In this document: positions 55,797 through 63,035 of the stretch, one piece after another
How the letters are laid out: each line of letters begins with the position of its first letter
How positions within the stretch are numbered: the stretch's first letter is position 1
Origin: Coriobacteriales bacterium OH1046
GTDB taxonomy: Bacteria; Actinomycetota; Coriobacteriia; Coriobacteriales; Atopobiaceae
Direction: 5' to 3'
Assembly (NCBI GenBank): GCA_004010535.1
Contig: RQYE01000006.1
Location: 1-64,000, forward strand
Length of the DNA stretch: 64,000 bases
Notes under the pieces: generated by a model
Databases searched by the model: none
What the model saw: the letters and a program-made list of their open reading frames with translations, nothing else
What the model was told of the DNA's origin: nothing
Program-made: the position numbers and the translations under genes

Positions 55797-56041
55797 AGCC
55801 AGAAACCACGACGCCCCGCCGGGCACGGCCCGGCACCCCGTCGCCCCGCCCAAGGACGCCTCAATCCCCTTCGGACCCCCTGCGGGCAAGCCTCGCACAC
55901 CGTCGCGGGCCCCTCCCACATCCCGCTCCCGGTGACGGCGGAGGGACTGCCCAGCCCACCCGTGTCCCTCCGCCTTGCATGGCCCGCCCCCAGGGGGGAC
56001 CGAAGGGGATTCCCCCGCCTGACCAGACGGGAGGACATGAC
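55797..56041. other. C-rich spacer
   Basis: 245 bases dominated by C-runs (for example CCCCGCCGGGCACGGCCCGG) with several small hairpins; no gene seen. It leads into the PcfJ-like gene, which has its own SD GGGAGGACATGAC. Confidence 0.5.
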
Positions 56042-57421
56042 ATGCAGACCCAGCTGACGCTCAACCTCGGCATCGACGAGAAGGTGGACGTGCGCAGCCT
56101 CATCGTCCACGGGGACATCGAGCGCGAGACACCCAAGGCCAAGAGGGAGCAGCCCACACCCGAGTTCGAGCGAGTCCTGATGGACGGCGCCGACTGCGCG
56201 TTCAGGCGCAGGTGCGGGAACAGGAGCCAGATGCTCGTGCTGCTCGTGACGCAGGGGCAGTACTACGTCACCGACGAGCGCACGGGGAGCCGCCACGCGC
56301 TCACCACCGCACGCCTCGGCACCTTCTGCAAGGGGGCCACGGGGGACGCCCTCACCCCGCCATGGAGCCGCCAGCCGCTGCAGGACTACGACGCGAAGGG
56401 AAGGGCCGCCCTCGTCGCCATGCTCGGCTGCGGCGACTTCCGCGAGATGTGCAAGCGGGACATGGTGCGCGTCGAGGCGTGGGCGGCATCGCGCATGGGA
56501 GCCAACGCCAAGTGGAACCTCAGCGGCACGTGGGAGCACGCGAACCTCGTCTGGAGGCTCGTGGAGCCGTCCATGGGGCACAACCATTGCCGCGAGGCGC
56601 TGAGCGCCGCGCTCAGGCTCACGGGCTTCTACGGCGAGGGGCGCGACGAGGCCACCGCCGAGTGCTTCCGCGACAGGCTCTACGTCTCGCAGTTCGTGGA
56701 GTCCATGGGGCGCGACGTGACCCGCGACCTGCTCTTGGGGTACCTCGACAAGAGCGCCGAGCACCCGAGGGGAGGCACCGCTGACTTCCTCCCCCGCCTC
56801 GCCTGCGCCCTGCGCACCTTCGAGTGGCGCGGCTTAGCTTTCGAGCCGCGCCGCGCGTGCGAGTACGCGCTCTCCCTGCTGGACATGCCCGCACAGCGCC
56901 GCCGCACCCGCTCGTACAACATCCAGCTGTGGGCGGATGCCCTCGACATGCAGCAGAGGGTGAGGGGCAGCGTGGAGGACAGGTACCCCTCAGACCCCGC
57001 AGCCCTTCTAGCCGAGCTGGAAAGGGAGCGCGAGATGCGCCGCCATGAGGCCAGCGACGCAGCCATCGCCCGCCGTGCCGCCGAGCTGGACGGCAACGGC
57101 TTCGAGTCGGACGGCTACCTCATCCGCCCCGCAGCCACCGTGCGCGAGATTCTCGACGAGGCCACCGCGCAGCACAACTGCGTGGCAGGGTTCATCGACA
57201 AGTACGCCAGCGGCCAGACCGACCTCTGGCTCATGCGCAGGGCAAGCAACCCCGAGGCCCCACTTGTGACCGTCGAGGTGAGGGGCGGCGCGATACGCCA
57301 GGCGTTCCAGAGCCACAACAGGCAGGTGACCACGGCACAGCGCCGTTTCCTCGCCGACTGGTGCGAGGCCGTTGGGTACATCATGCCAACGGGAGGGAGG
57401 ATGCGCGCGCTGGGAGCGTAG
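56042..57421 (+). CDS. PcfJ-like protein
   Basis: 459 residues from ATG 56042. The C-terminal domain has the PcfJ signature: AATVREILDEATAQHNCVAG near 365-385, KYASGQTDLWLMRRASNPEA and VTVEVRGGAIRQAFQSHNRQ, as found in conjugative plasmids and integrative elements of Gram-positive bacteria. The N-terminal 300 residues are helical and of unknown fold. PcfJ is linked to conjugation accessory functions; activity is unknown. An upstream-open frame to 55547 is not supported. Confidence 0.8.
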   Translation: MQTQLTLNLGIDEKVDVRSLIVHGDIERETPKAKREQPTPEFERVLMDGADCAFRRRCGNRSQMLVLLVTQGQYYVTDERTGSRHALTTARLGTFCKGATGDALTPPWSRQPLQDYDAKGRAALVAMLGCGDFREMCKRDMVRVEAWAASRMGANAKWNLSGTWEHANLVWRLVEPSMGHNHCREALSAALRLTGFYGEGRDEATAECFRDRLYVSQFVESMGRDVTRDLLLGYLDKSAEHPRGGTADFLPRLACALRTFEWRGLAFEPRRACEYALSLLDMPAQRRRTRSYNIQLWADALDMQQRVRGSVEDRYPSDPAALLAELEREREMRRHEASDAAIARRAAELDGNGFESDGYLIRPAATVREILDEATAQHNCVAGFIDKYASGQTDLWLMRRASNPEAPLVTVEVRGGAIRQAFQSHNRQVTTAQRRFLADWCEAVGYIMPTGGRMRALGA

Positions 57422-57792
57422 CGCGAACGGACGACACGAGCGCGGGAGGGAGGGGCGAACACCCCTCCCCAAGTGCAGGTTTCGTGGAGACGGAGTTGCG
57501 AGGGCGGCGCGCAGGCCATGCCCCTGCGCGCACCGCCGCCGCATGGCTCGTGGGGGGCTCGCCATGGGCGCGGCGGCGGGAATCATGCGCATTTGCTCTA
57601 TTCGGGGGTCCAGCCGAGCGACTGCGATATCTCGAGGATGGCATTCTTGTCGCACCCCTATGCCAAAATGATTGGAAATCGCAGTAACGCTACACGGCTT
57701 GTCCCATCTACTCCAAGGAACGGGGTTGGGCGCCAACGTGGCCGTGGATACTCGAGACAGGCGCAAGACGATTGGGGGCCTACTTGGCTACG
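57422..57792. other. Intergenic region with strong terminators
   Basis: 371 bases. A GGGAGGGG/CCCCTCCC hairpin (57448-57469) follows the PcfJ gene, then a second GC-rich hairpin near 57510. On the minus strand a short string KNAILEISQSLGWTPE ending at a stop (57599-57650) looks like the C-terminus of a lost gene. Nothing else supported. Confidence 0.45.
57448..57469 (+). terminator. Terminator-like hairpin after the PcfJ gene
   Basis: Eight-base perfect stem GGGAGGGG/CCCCTCCC with a CGAACA loop, 27 bases after the stop. No T-tract. Confidence 0.5.
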
Positions 57793-59370
57793 ATGCTTGA
57801 CGACGGCAACTTCGCCTCACTGTCCCCGGACAGGTGGGAAGATCTCTGTATGCAGATTCTCATCAAAGAGGGACGGAACGTTACCAAGGTCGATGGCAAG
57901 GGCGGTGATGGCGGAGTTGATGCCTACGAGGGAACCTACGAGTCTCCTTCGGTGATCTACCAGTTCAAGTACTTCAGGAACGGCATCAAGAAGAGCCAAA
58001 TCGACCAGATTAGAGCGTCTCTAAAGAAGGCACACGAGAGGTTCTCTAGCTTCAAGTGGGTGCTCATGTGTTCCTCCGACCCGAGTCCTGCGGCAGCGAA
58101 GAAGCTTGAAGGCCTGCGCGACGAGTATCCTGGAACCGAGATCGTCTACATGTTCAGGGCGATTATCATAGGAAAGCTGACCGTCTATAAGAGCATACGT
58201 AGGTTCTTCTATCCAGACGTTCTCGACGCCATGCACGAGGCGCTCGACTCGGACGGGAAGGGCGACTACATCGAGTCCTTCTCACGCAAGGCGAGGCTCC
58301 TCAACGAGAGATGCACTGACGACCGGTTCTACGCCCAGATATCAAGCGACGGCGAGTCGAGCAGCGTTATCTACCGCCTGCAGCCTTGGGTCAAAGGCAG
58401 CGTTCCCATCGTGAATCTCAAATCGAAGACGGCGCGAGGCTCGAGGGCGATAAAGGACCTCGTCGAGCGGGGCATGAGTCTCGACCTCAGTGGGGATGAC
58501 ATAGAGGTCGAAACCCTCGTCCAGCTTATCGGTGACGAGGAGGGCGCGACCGTGGAGCGGGTGTGGACGATTCCCCGGCCGCCTACGGACGAGAACCTGA
58601 TGAGAATCTACTCGTCACCTGACCCTGCCTCCTCCACCGGAATCACTGTCAGAATATCCACCGAACGAAAGGGGACGAGGGAGCTGGTGAGGTCAAACTC
58701 CCACCAGAAGGACTGCCCGATCCTCCTTCGCCTGACAGTTACGGATAGCCCCGCACAGGATGGTGAGACCACGCAGACGATGACCTGCCAGCTCACGCCA
58801 CGATTCTACGGGTGCACCACCTCCTCCGCCCTCAGGGGCGCACGCTTCCTCTACGAGATTGCCATGTCTGGCTCCATCGGCTTCGCCTGCGTCGATGACG
58901 ACGTTTCCGAGGGCTCGTTCGCTAAGTTCAACGAGCGAATAGACGTCGAGGCGGCGAGGTCCAGGCTCGAGTTCGTTCAGATGGTTAAGGACGTCGTTGA
59001 CTTCTTCGGCATCGACCCCATTCTTGACGAAAGCCTGGAGGAAAGCTCTTTCGAAAGGGCGTTCGGCTTCCTCCGTAGGGCCATACGGTGGAATGAGGGC
59101 GGCGAGTTCGACGACGACCTCTCGCTCGACGTCCTGCCTGCACCAAACCCTGACAGCACAGCGGGAGGAGCCGTTGGCTTCAACGACGGATCGATAGTCT
59201 CATGCGACTACTATGTCGAAGCGTTCGGCTACAGAATGACTGCGAGGATTATCGTAGAGACAAAGGACTGTCAGACAAAAACCGAGCTGATGGCCTCTGG
59301 AGGATATAGGCTCACGGTCAGCGGTCGTCACAAGGTGTCGGCAGCAGCCATGGAGGCAGTACGTCTGTAG
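57793..59370 (+). CDS. PD-(D/E)XK nuclease fused to a large domain of unknown function
   Basis: 525 residues from ATG 57793; a TTG at 57772 would add seven residues. Residues 5-130 look like an Mrr/restriction-endonuclease fold: RWEDLCMQILIKEGRNVTKV, DGKGGDGGVDAYEG near 36-46 and IYQFKYF near 56, giving D...(Q)-x-K with glutamine in place of glutamate, as in some Mrr-type enzymes. Residues 130-525 have no recognisable family; strand-rich and with a C-terminal part ending SGRHKVSAAAMEAVRL. It lies alone on its strand between the PcfJ gene and a convergent HTH operon. Probably a phage-defence nuclease; novelty unverified. Confidence 0.7.
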   Translation: MLDDGNFASLSPDRWEDLCMQILIKEGRNVTKVDGKGGDGGVDAYEGTYESPSVIYQFKYFRNGIKKSQIDQIRASLKKAHERFSSFKWVLMCSSDPSPAAAKKLEGLRDEYPGTEIVYMFRAIIIGKLTVYKSIRRFFYPDVLDAMHEALDSDGKGDYIESFSRKARLLNERCTDDRFYAQISSDGESSSVIYRLQPWVKGSVPIVNLKSKTARGSRAIKDLVERGMSLDLSGDDIEVETLVQLIGDEEGATVERVWTIPRPPTDENLMRIYSSPDPASSTGITVRISTERKGTRELVRSNSHQKDCPILLRLTVTDSPAQDGETTQTMTCQLTPRFYGCTTSSALRGARFLYEIAMSGSIGFACVDDDVSEGSFAKFNERIDVEAARSRLEFVQMVKDVVDFFGIDPILDESLEESSFERAFGFLRRAIRWNEGGEFDDDLSLDVLPAPNPDSTAGGAVGFNDGSIVSCDYYVEAFGYRMTARIIVETKDCQTKTELMASGGYRLTVSGRHKVSAAAMEAVRL

Positions 59371-59399
59371 TCTGGCGTTCGGCACCAAAGGCCATATGA

Positions 59400-59771
59400 C
59401 TACCTGACGGAAGATGCGGCAGGGGCAACCACGACCTTCGCGTCTGCCAGCCTCTCCGCGAGCTCTGTGGGAAGCTCGATTCTGATAACGATCTCGGCCC
59501 TGTCGTCCGGCACCTGTCCCTCAGTCAGCTTCGTAGTCGAGCTCTCGCTTCGACGTACTCCTACGATCCCGTACTGCTCGAGGAGGGAATCCCTTCCTAT
59601 CCTCCAGGACCTGCCGACGCGAACTGACCTTATGGTGCCGTCCAGACAAAGGTCGCGCACGTGCTTCTCACTCACGTTGAGAATCTCGGCGGCCTGCCTT
59701 ACGTTGAGGAGCAGGGGAAGCACATGGGGGTCAGCAGTCGACGCATCTGAGTCATACATCGTGCTCGTCAT
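59400..59771 (-). CDS. HTH (excisionase-type) DNA-binding protein
   Basis: 123 residues. PLLLNVRQAAEILNVSEKHV then RDLCLDGTIRSVRVGRSWRI is a helix-turn-helix of the MerR/excisionase 'helix_turn_helix domain' type. A C-terminal RAEIVIRIELPTELAERLAD segment follows. The ATG shares one base with the upstream stop (TGATG), so it is translationally coupled to the acidic protein. Convergent with the nuclease gene; the ends are 29 bases apart. Confidence 0.78.
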   Translation of the reverse strand: MTSTMYDSDASTADPHVLPLLLNVRQAAEILNVSEKHVRDLCLDGTIRSVRVGRSWRIGRDSLLEQYGIVGVRRSESSTTKLTEGQVPDDRAEIVIRIELPTELAERLADAKVVVAPAASSVR

Positions 59772-60133
59772 CACTCATCATCCTCCACGTCATCTGGGGC
59801 GGTAACCCACATCCCCTCGCTGTCGTCCCAGACGTAGGTGTCGAACTCGTGCTCGCCGCGACCCGATCTGACGGCATGGACATCCTTGACGAATGATTCC
59901 CGGATCTCGCCGCCGGGCTCCACGACTCGGAACGACAGCCAGCAGTCCATCCCCTCGACAGACGTCGGGACGTCCACGGCGATCGTCCACCAGCGGCCAT
60001 GGTCGTCGGTCCTGCCCATCTCGTCGACCGACCAGGGCAGGTCCTCCCACCCCGGCTTCGCGTCCGGCAGTGCCGTCCTCACGAACCAGTCAACGGTCTC
60101 GTCTATCTGATCCTGGTGAACCCACTCGCCCAT
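59771..60133 (-). CDS. Acidic protein of unknown function
   Basis: 120 residues from ATG 60133, with AAGGAGGG seven bases upstream; the frame to 60208 lacks an SD. Low pI, Trp-rich (WFVRTALPDAKPGWEDLPWS, then GRWWTIAVDV and SEGMWVTAPDDVEDDE). No motif recognised. It is the first gene of a coupled pair with the HTH protein; could be an inhibitor or partner of the adjacent nuclease. Confidence 0.6.
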   Translation of the reverse strand: MGEWVHQDQIDETVDWFVRTALPDAKPGWEDLPWSVDEMGRTDDHGRWWTIAVDVPTSVEGMDCWLSFRVVEPGGEIRESFVKDVHAVRSGRGEHEFDTYVWDDSEGMWVTAPDDVEDDE

Positions 60134-60406
60134 CTCGGACCCTCCTTCCGTTTTATGCTCAAGACTCGATTGTAGATGCGAAGGGGGTCGTAAAATCGCG
60201 GCCCGCAAGCGGGCCGGGTTCCTAGGTTTCCGACACCCCGGCTGCGCCGGGGATTGTCGGAGGATCCCCTATCCTCGCCGTGCCGTCGAAAACCCGCTGG
60301 CACGAGCCGCGAGGGCGACGCCAGGCCCTCGGACCGGGGCATCATGGCACAGGCTCCTCCGAGGCGGCAGGCACCCCTAGCGCCGCCTCACGTCGCCTGA
60401 CGCGCC
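60134..60406. other. GC-rich spacer with hairpins
   Basis: 273 bases. CGGCCCGC/GCGGGCCG near 60205 and CCCCGG/CCGGGG near 60240 can fold; the 17-base repeat GCAGGCACCCCTAGCGC starts at 60367 and lies within a GAGGCGGC/GCCGCCTC stem. No gene seen. Confidence 0.45.
60367..60383 (+). repeat. 17-base direct repeat, copy 1
   Basis: GCAGGCACCCCTAGCGC; identical copy at 60972-60988. Each copy lies upstream of a YraN-like gene. Confidence 0.6.
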
Positions 60407-60817
60407 ATCACCCCGACCGTTCCCGTCCACGAGCTGTGGGAGGCCACCGCGCCCGTCACGGGGGACTATGCCCGCGACTGCGCGGAGCTCGCCCGCGAGG
60501 CCCTGTCGCACGTCGGCTTCACGGGCTTCGAGGAGACGCCCTTCGAGGACGTGCTCGCCTGCCGCGAGGGCGACCTTCCCGTCACCGTCGCCGTGCTTCC
60601 CGTGCCCGCGGAGGGTTTCGAGATGACGCTCGCCGACCTCGAGTCGCTCATCGACGAGGACGTCGTCGCGCATGGCGCGGCGCTCTGCGTGGGCCGCGCG
60701 CTCGCGTCCGAGGGACCCCTGCCAGAGCGCCTGCGCTTCGACGTCGTGAGCGTGTGCGTCAACCTCGACGCCGGGCGCGTGCGCGTCCACCACGTCCGCG
60801 GGGCGTGGCAGTCGTAG
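60407..60817 (+). CDS. YraN-fold protein lacking the catalytic E-x-K
   Basis: About 137 residues. The frame opens after TGA at 60398-60400; no ATG/GTG/TTG lies before 60551, but protein-like sequence (HELWEATAPVTGDYARDCAE, then LAREALSHVGFTGFEETPFE) precedes it, so the true start may be ATC or lost to a shift. FEDVLACREGDLPVTVAVLP and LPERLRFDVVSVCVNLDAG then RVRVHHVRGAW follow the YraN/UPF0102 pattern, but the E-V-K triad position reads VAV. Paralogous to the gene at 61186. Probably not a nuclease. Confidence 0.5.
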   Translation: MTPTVPVHELWEATAPVTGDYARDCAELAREALSHVGFTGFEETPFEDVLACREGDLPVTVAVLPVPAEGFEMTLADLESLIDEDVVAHGAALCVGRALASEGPLPERLRFDVVSVCVNLDAGRVRVHHVRGAWQS

Positions 60818-60843
60818 CCATGGCAGCACATAGCACGACGCGG

Positions 60844-60870
60844 GAGCGCTCGCCACCAAGGCGGGCGCTC
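60844..60870 (+). terminator. Terminator after the first YraN-like gene
   Basis: GAGCGCTCGCC pairs with GGCGGGCGCTC around ACCAA, then TTCTTTTG. 26 bases after the stop. Confidence 0.75.
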
Positions 60871-60971
60871 TTCTTTTGTGTGGTGTTTGTGCAGGTCAGA
60901 CGCCATTAGGGCACGCGGCCGGGGCCGCGCCACGGCGGAGGCCAAGCCCCTCCGCCGCCCGTCCAGCGCTC

Positions 60972-60988
60972 GCAGGCACCCCTAGCGC
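60972..60988 (+). repeat. 17-base direct repeat, copy 2
   Basis: Identical to 60367-60383. Confidence 0.6.
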
Positions 60989-61185
60989 TCGCGTGGACGG
61001 GGACCTTCCTTGCCCCTCCTACGGCCATCCTGGCACGGGGAGCAAGCACCTCTTCCCGCTCCCCGACGGGAGGCAGGTACTCGCCCGCGGCGCCACACCC
61101 GCCCGGGGCGCGGGCGCATCCCTCCCTCCCTTGCCTCTGGACCTTCGGAGGGGCAACGTAGCCCCACGACAAAGAGGAGGTCACC

Positions 61186-61608
61186 ATGACCAGCAGCGCA
61201 ATCACTAACCACGAAACCAGCGTCACCCCAGCCGAGATGGCGCCCAACGAGCTGAGGGGGGAGGCCGTGCGCGTCGTGCGCAGCTACCTCGCCCAGCGCG
61301 GCTTCGAGGTAACCGACGAGCCGTTCTCCGACGGGACGACCTACGCGGACGTCATCTTCCTCGACCAAGGCGAGGTCGTCCTCGCCGTTGTCCTGGCTGG
61401 GACGCCAAGTGACCCGTCAGTCCGGTCGATGCCCTCGCTCGACCTCGGCGAAAACGGACTCGCCGAGCTCCGCCATCTCGTCCTCACCTACGCCGCGGAG
61501 CACGACGTCTGTCATGCCGCCCGAGCCGACGTCATCGCCATCGACCTCTTCCCAGAGCGCCTCGGGTACGTCCGCCACCTCGTCAGGGCATACTGCTGGG
61601 TGGAGTAG
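61186..61608 (+). CDS. YraN-fold protein, second copy, lacking E-x-K
   Basis: 140 residues; GAGGAGGTCACC before ATG. APNELRGEAVRVVRSYLAQR, GFEVTDEPFSDGTTYADVIF and LDQGEVVLAVVLAGT correspond to the YraN helix and strand pair with the metal aspartate kept (YAD) but E-x-K replaced by VVL. The end HAARADVIAIDLFPERLGYV then RHLVRAYCWVE is YraN-like. A terminator follows. Two inactive paralogues side by side suggest a binding rather than a cutting role. Confidence 0.6.
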   Translation: MTSSAITNHETSVTPAEMAPNELRGEAVRVVRSYLAQRGFEVTDEPFSDGTTYADVIFLDQGEVVLAVVLAGTPSDPSVRSMPSLDLGENGLAELRHLVLTYAAEHDVCHAARADVIAIDLFPERLGYVRHLVRAYCWVE

Positions 61609-61640
61609 GGCCAAGAATCCCGTCCGCATCCGATGCAGCA

Positions 61641-61664
61641 GGGGTGGCCATTACTGGCCACCCC
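61641..61664 (+). terminator. Terminator after the second YraN-like gene
   Basis: Ten-base perfect stem GGGGTGGCCA/TGGCCACCCC with a TTAC loop, then TTGTC; 32 bases after the stop. Confidence 0.7.
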
Positions 61665-61889
61665 TTGTCATGCGTGGAGAGTTTATGCAGGTAGATGAGG
61701 TCGCACGGCCGCAGCCAAGCCCTCCCGCGGCCGCTCCCCGTCCGAGCAGGAACACCTACCGCTCGTCTGGGGAGTGTGCATCGCCATGAAGTCAAGCGTT
61801 TGAGTCATGGAGGAAGTCGCTTACTCTCTGGCGGTACGTGTTTGTGCTATTATCAGGACAATATGTCCTATGTTTTACACGGAGATGCT

Positions 61890-63035
61890 ATGGAATCCAT
61901 CAAGGAAAAGAGGCAGTCGCTTGGTCTCACACAGAAGGACTTTGCTGACGCTCTCGGTCTGGGCAAGGGTGGAGAGCGGCAAATCAGGCGCTGGGAGAAC
62001 GGAGAGACCAAGCCGTCACCACTCGAGCTCCGAGCCATTCTGGACTTCGCCCATGATACGCCCTTCCCCAACGTATCAGAAGAGGACGCCTCGTTTACCT
62101 TCATAGATCTATTTGCGGGAATCGGCGGCATTCGCATCCCATTCTCTGAGCTCGGTGGCAGGTGCGTCTTTTCGAGCGAATGGGACAAGTTTGCTGCAAA
62201 AACCTACCGCATCAACTACGGCGAAGAGCCAGCGGGAGACATAACGAAGATTGAGACCAGCGACATCCCCGATTGTGACATCGTAATGGGCGGCTTCCCT
62301 TGTCAACCTTTTTCTCAGGCAGGGCTCAAGCGCGGCTTCTCAGATACACGCGGCACGCTATTCTTCGAGATTGAGCGAATCATACAGGACAAGCGCCCCA
62401 AGGCATTCCTGCTTGAGAACGTCAAACAGCTACGCGGCCATGACCGAGGCCGCACACTCAAAGTCATAGTGCAGCATCTCCTAGATCTTGACTACTCTGT
62501 CGACTATTCCGTGCTTCGAGCAGCAGATTTCGGAGTACCGCAGAATCGTGAACGCATCTACATCGTGGGCTTCGATAAGCGCGTCTTTGGCGACGAAATC
62601 TCTTTTGAATTCCCAACTCCTCCCAAGACCCCAACGCGGCTCGGCGACATCCTCGAGACAGATGTCGACGACAAGTACACGCTTTCAGATCAGCTCTGGG
62701 CAGGACATCTACGCCGCAAGGCTGAACATCAGCGCAAAGGCAATGGCTTCGGATACACACTATTCAATGCTGACTCCCCATATACCAGCACCATCTCAGC
62801 GCGCTACTACAAGGATGGTTCAGAGATTCTGATTGAGCAACCTGGAAAGAACCCCCGAAAGCTCACGCCACGTGAGTGCGCTAGGTTACAGGGTTTCCCA
62901 GAGTCGTTCGTTATCCCAGTATCAGACACGCAAGCTTATCGCCAGTTCGGCAATTCGGTCGCGGTCCCCGTGATTCGAGCCATCGCGGCAAAAATGGTGG
63001 CCAAGATGATTAGTGGCGAGGCCACGAGCGACTAG
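61890..63035 (+). CDS. DNA cytosine-5 methyltransferase with N-terminal HTH
   Basis: 381 residues from ATG 61890 (GGAGA seven bases upstream; ATG 61863 with AGGA is also possible). Residues 1-55 are a Cro/C1 HTH (LGLTQKDFADALGLGKGGER), then the m5C enzyme: TFIDLFAGIGGIRIPF (I), GGFPCQPFSQAG with the catalytic Cys (IV), FLLENVKQLRGH (VI), RERIYIVGF (VIII) and YRQFGNSVAVPV (X). The HTH probably represses its own promoter, as in controller-methyltransferases. Convergent with the LlaJI-like endonuclease subunit, with a 26-base overlap of the two ends. Confidence 0.93.
   Translation: MESIKEKRQSLGLTQKDFADALGLGKGGERQIRRWENGETKPSPLELRAILDFAHDTPFPNVSEEDASFTFIDLFAGIGGIRIPFSELGGRCVFSSEWDKFAAKTYRINYGEEPAGDITKIETSDIPDCDIVMGGFPCQPFSQAGLKRGFSDTRGTLFFEIERIIQDKRPKAFLLENVKQLRGHDRGRTLKVIVQHLLDLDYSVDYSVLRAADFGVPQNRERIYIVGFDKRVFGDEISFEFPTPPKTPTRLGDILETDVDDKYTLSDQLWAGHLRRKAEHQRKGNGFGYTLFNADSPYTSTISARYYKDGSEILIEQPGKNPRKLTPRECARLQGFPESFVIPVSDTQAYRQFGNSVAVPVIRAIAAKMVAKMISGEATSD

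Larger units (their letters stand above)
60818..61185. other. Intergenic region between the YraN-like genes
   Basis: 368 bases, very GC-rich. After the terminator it carries the second 17-base repeat (60972-60988) and several G/C hairpins; no gene recognised. Confidence 0.45.

Noticed and set aside
57599-57650. A short minus-strand string KNAILEISQSLGWTPE ending at a stop
   Set aside because: Only about 18 codons are open; interesting as a possible gene remnant but too short to list as a gene.
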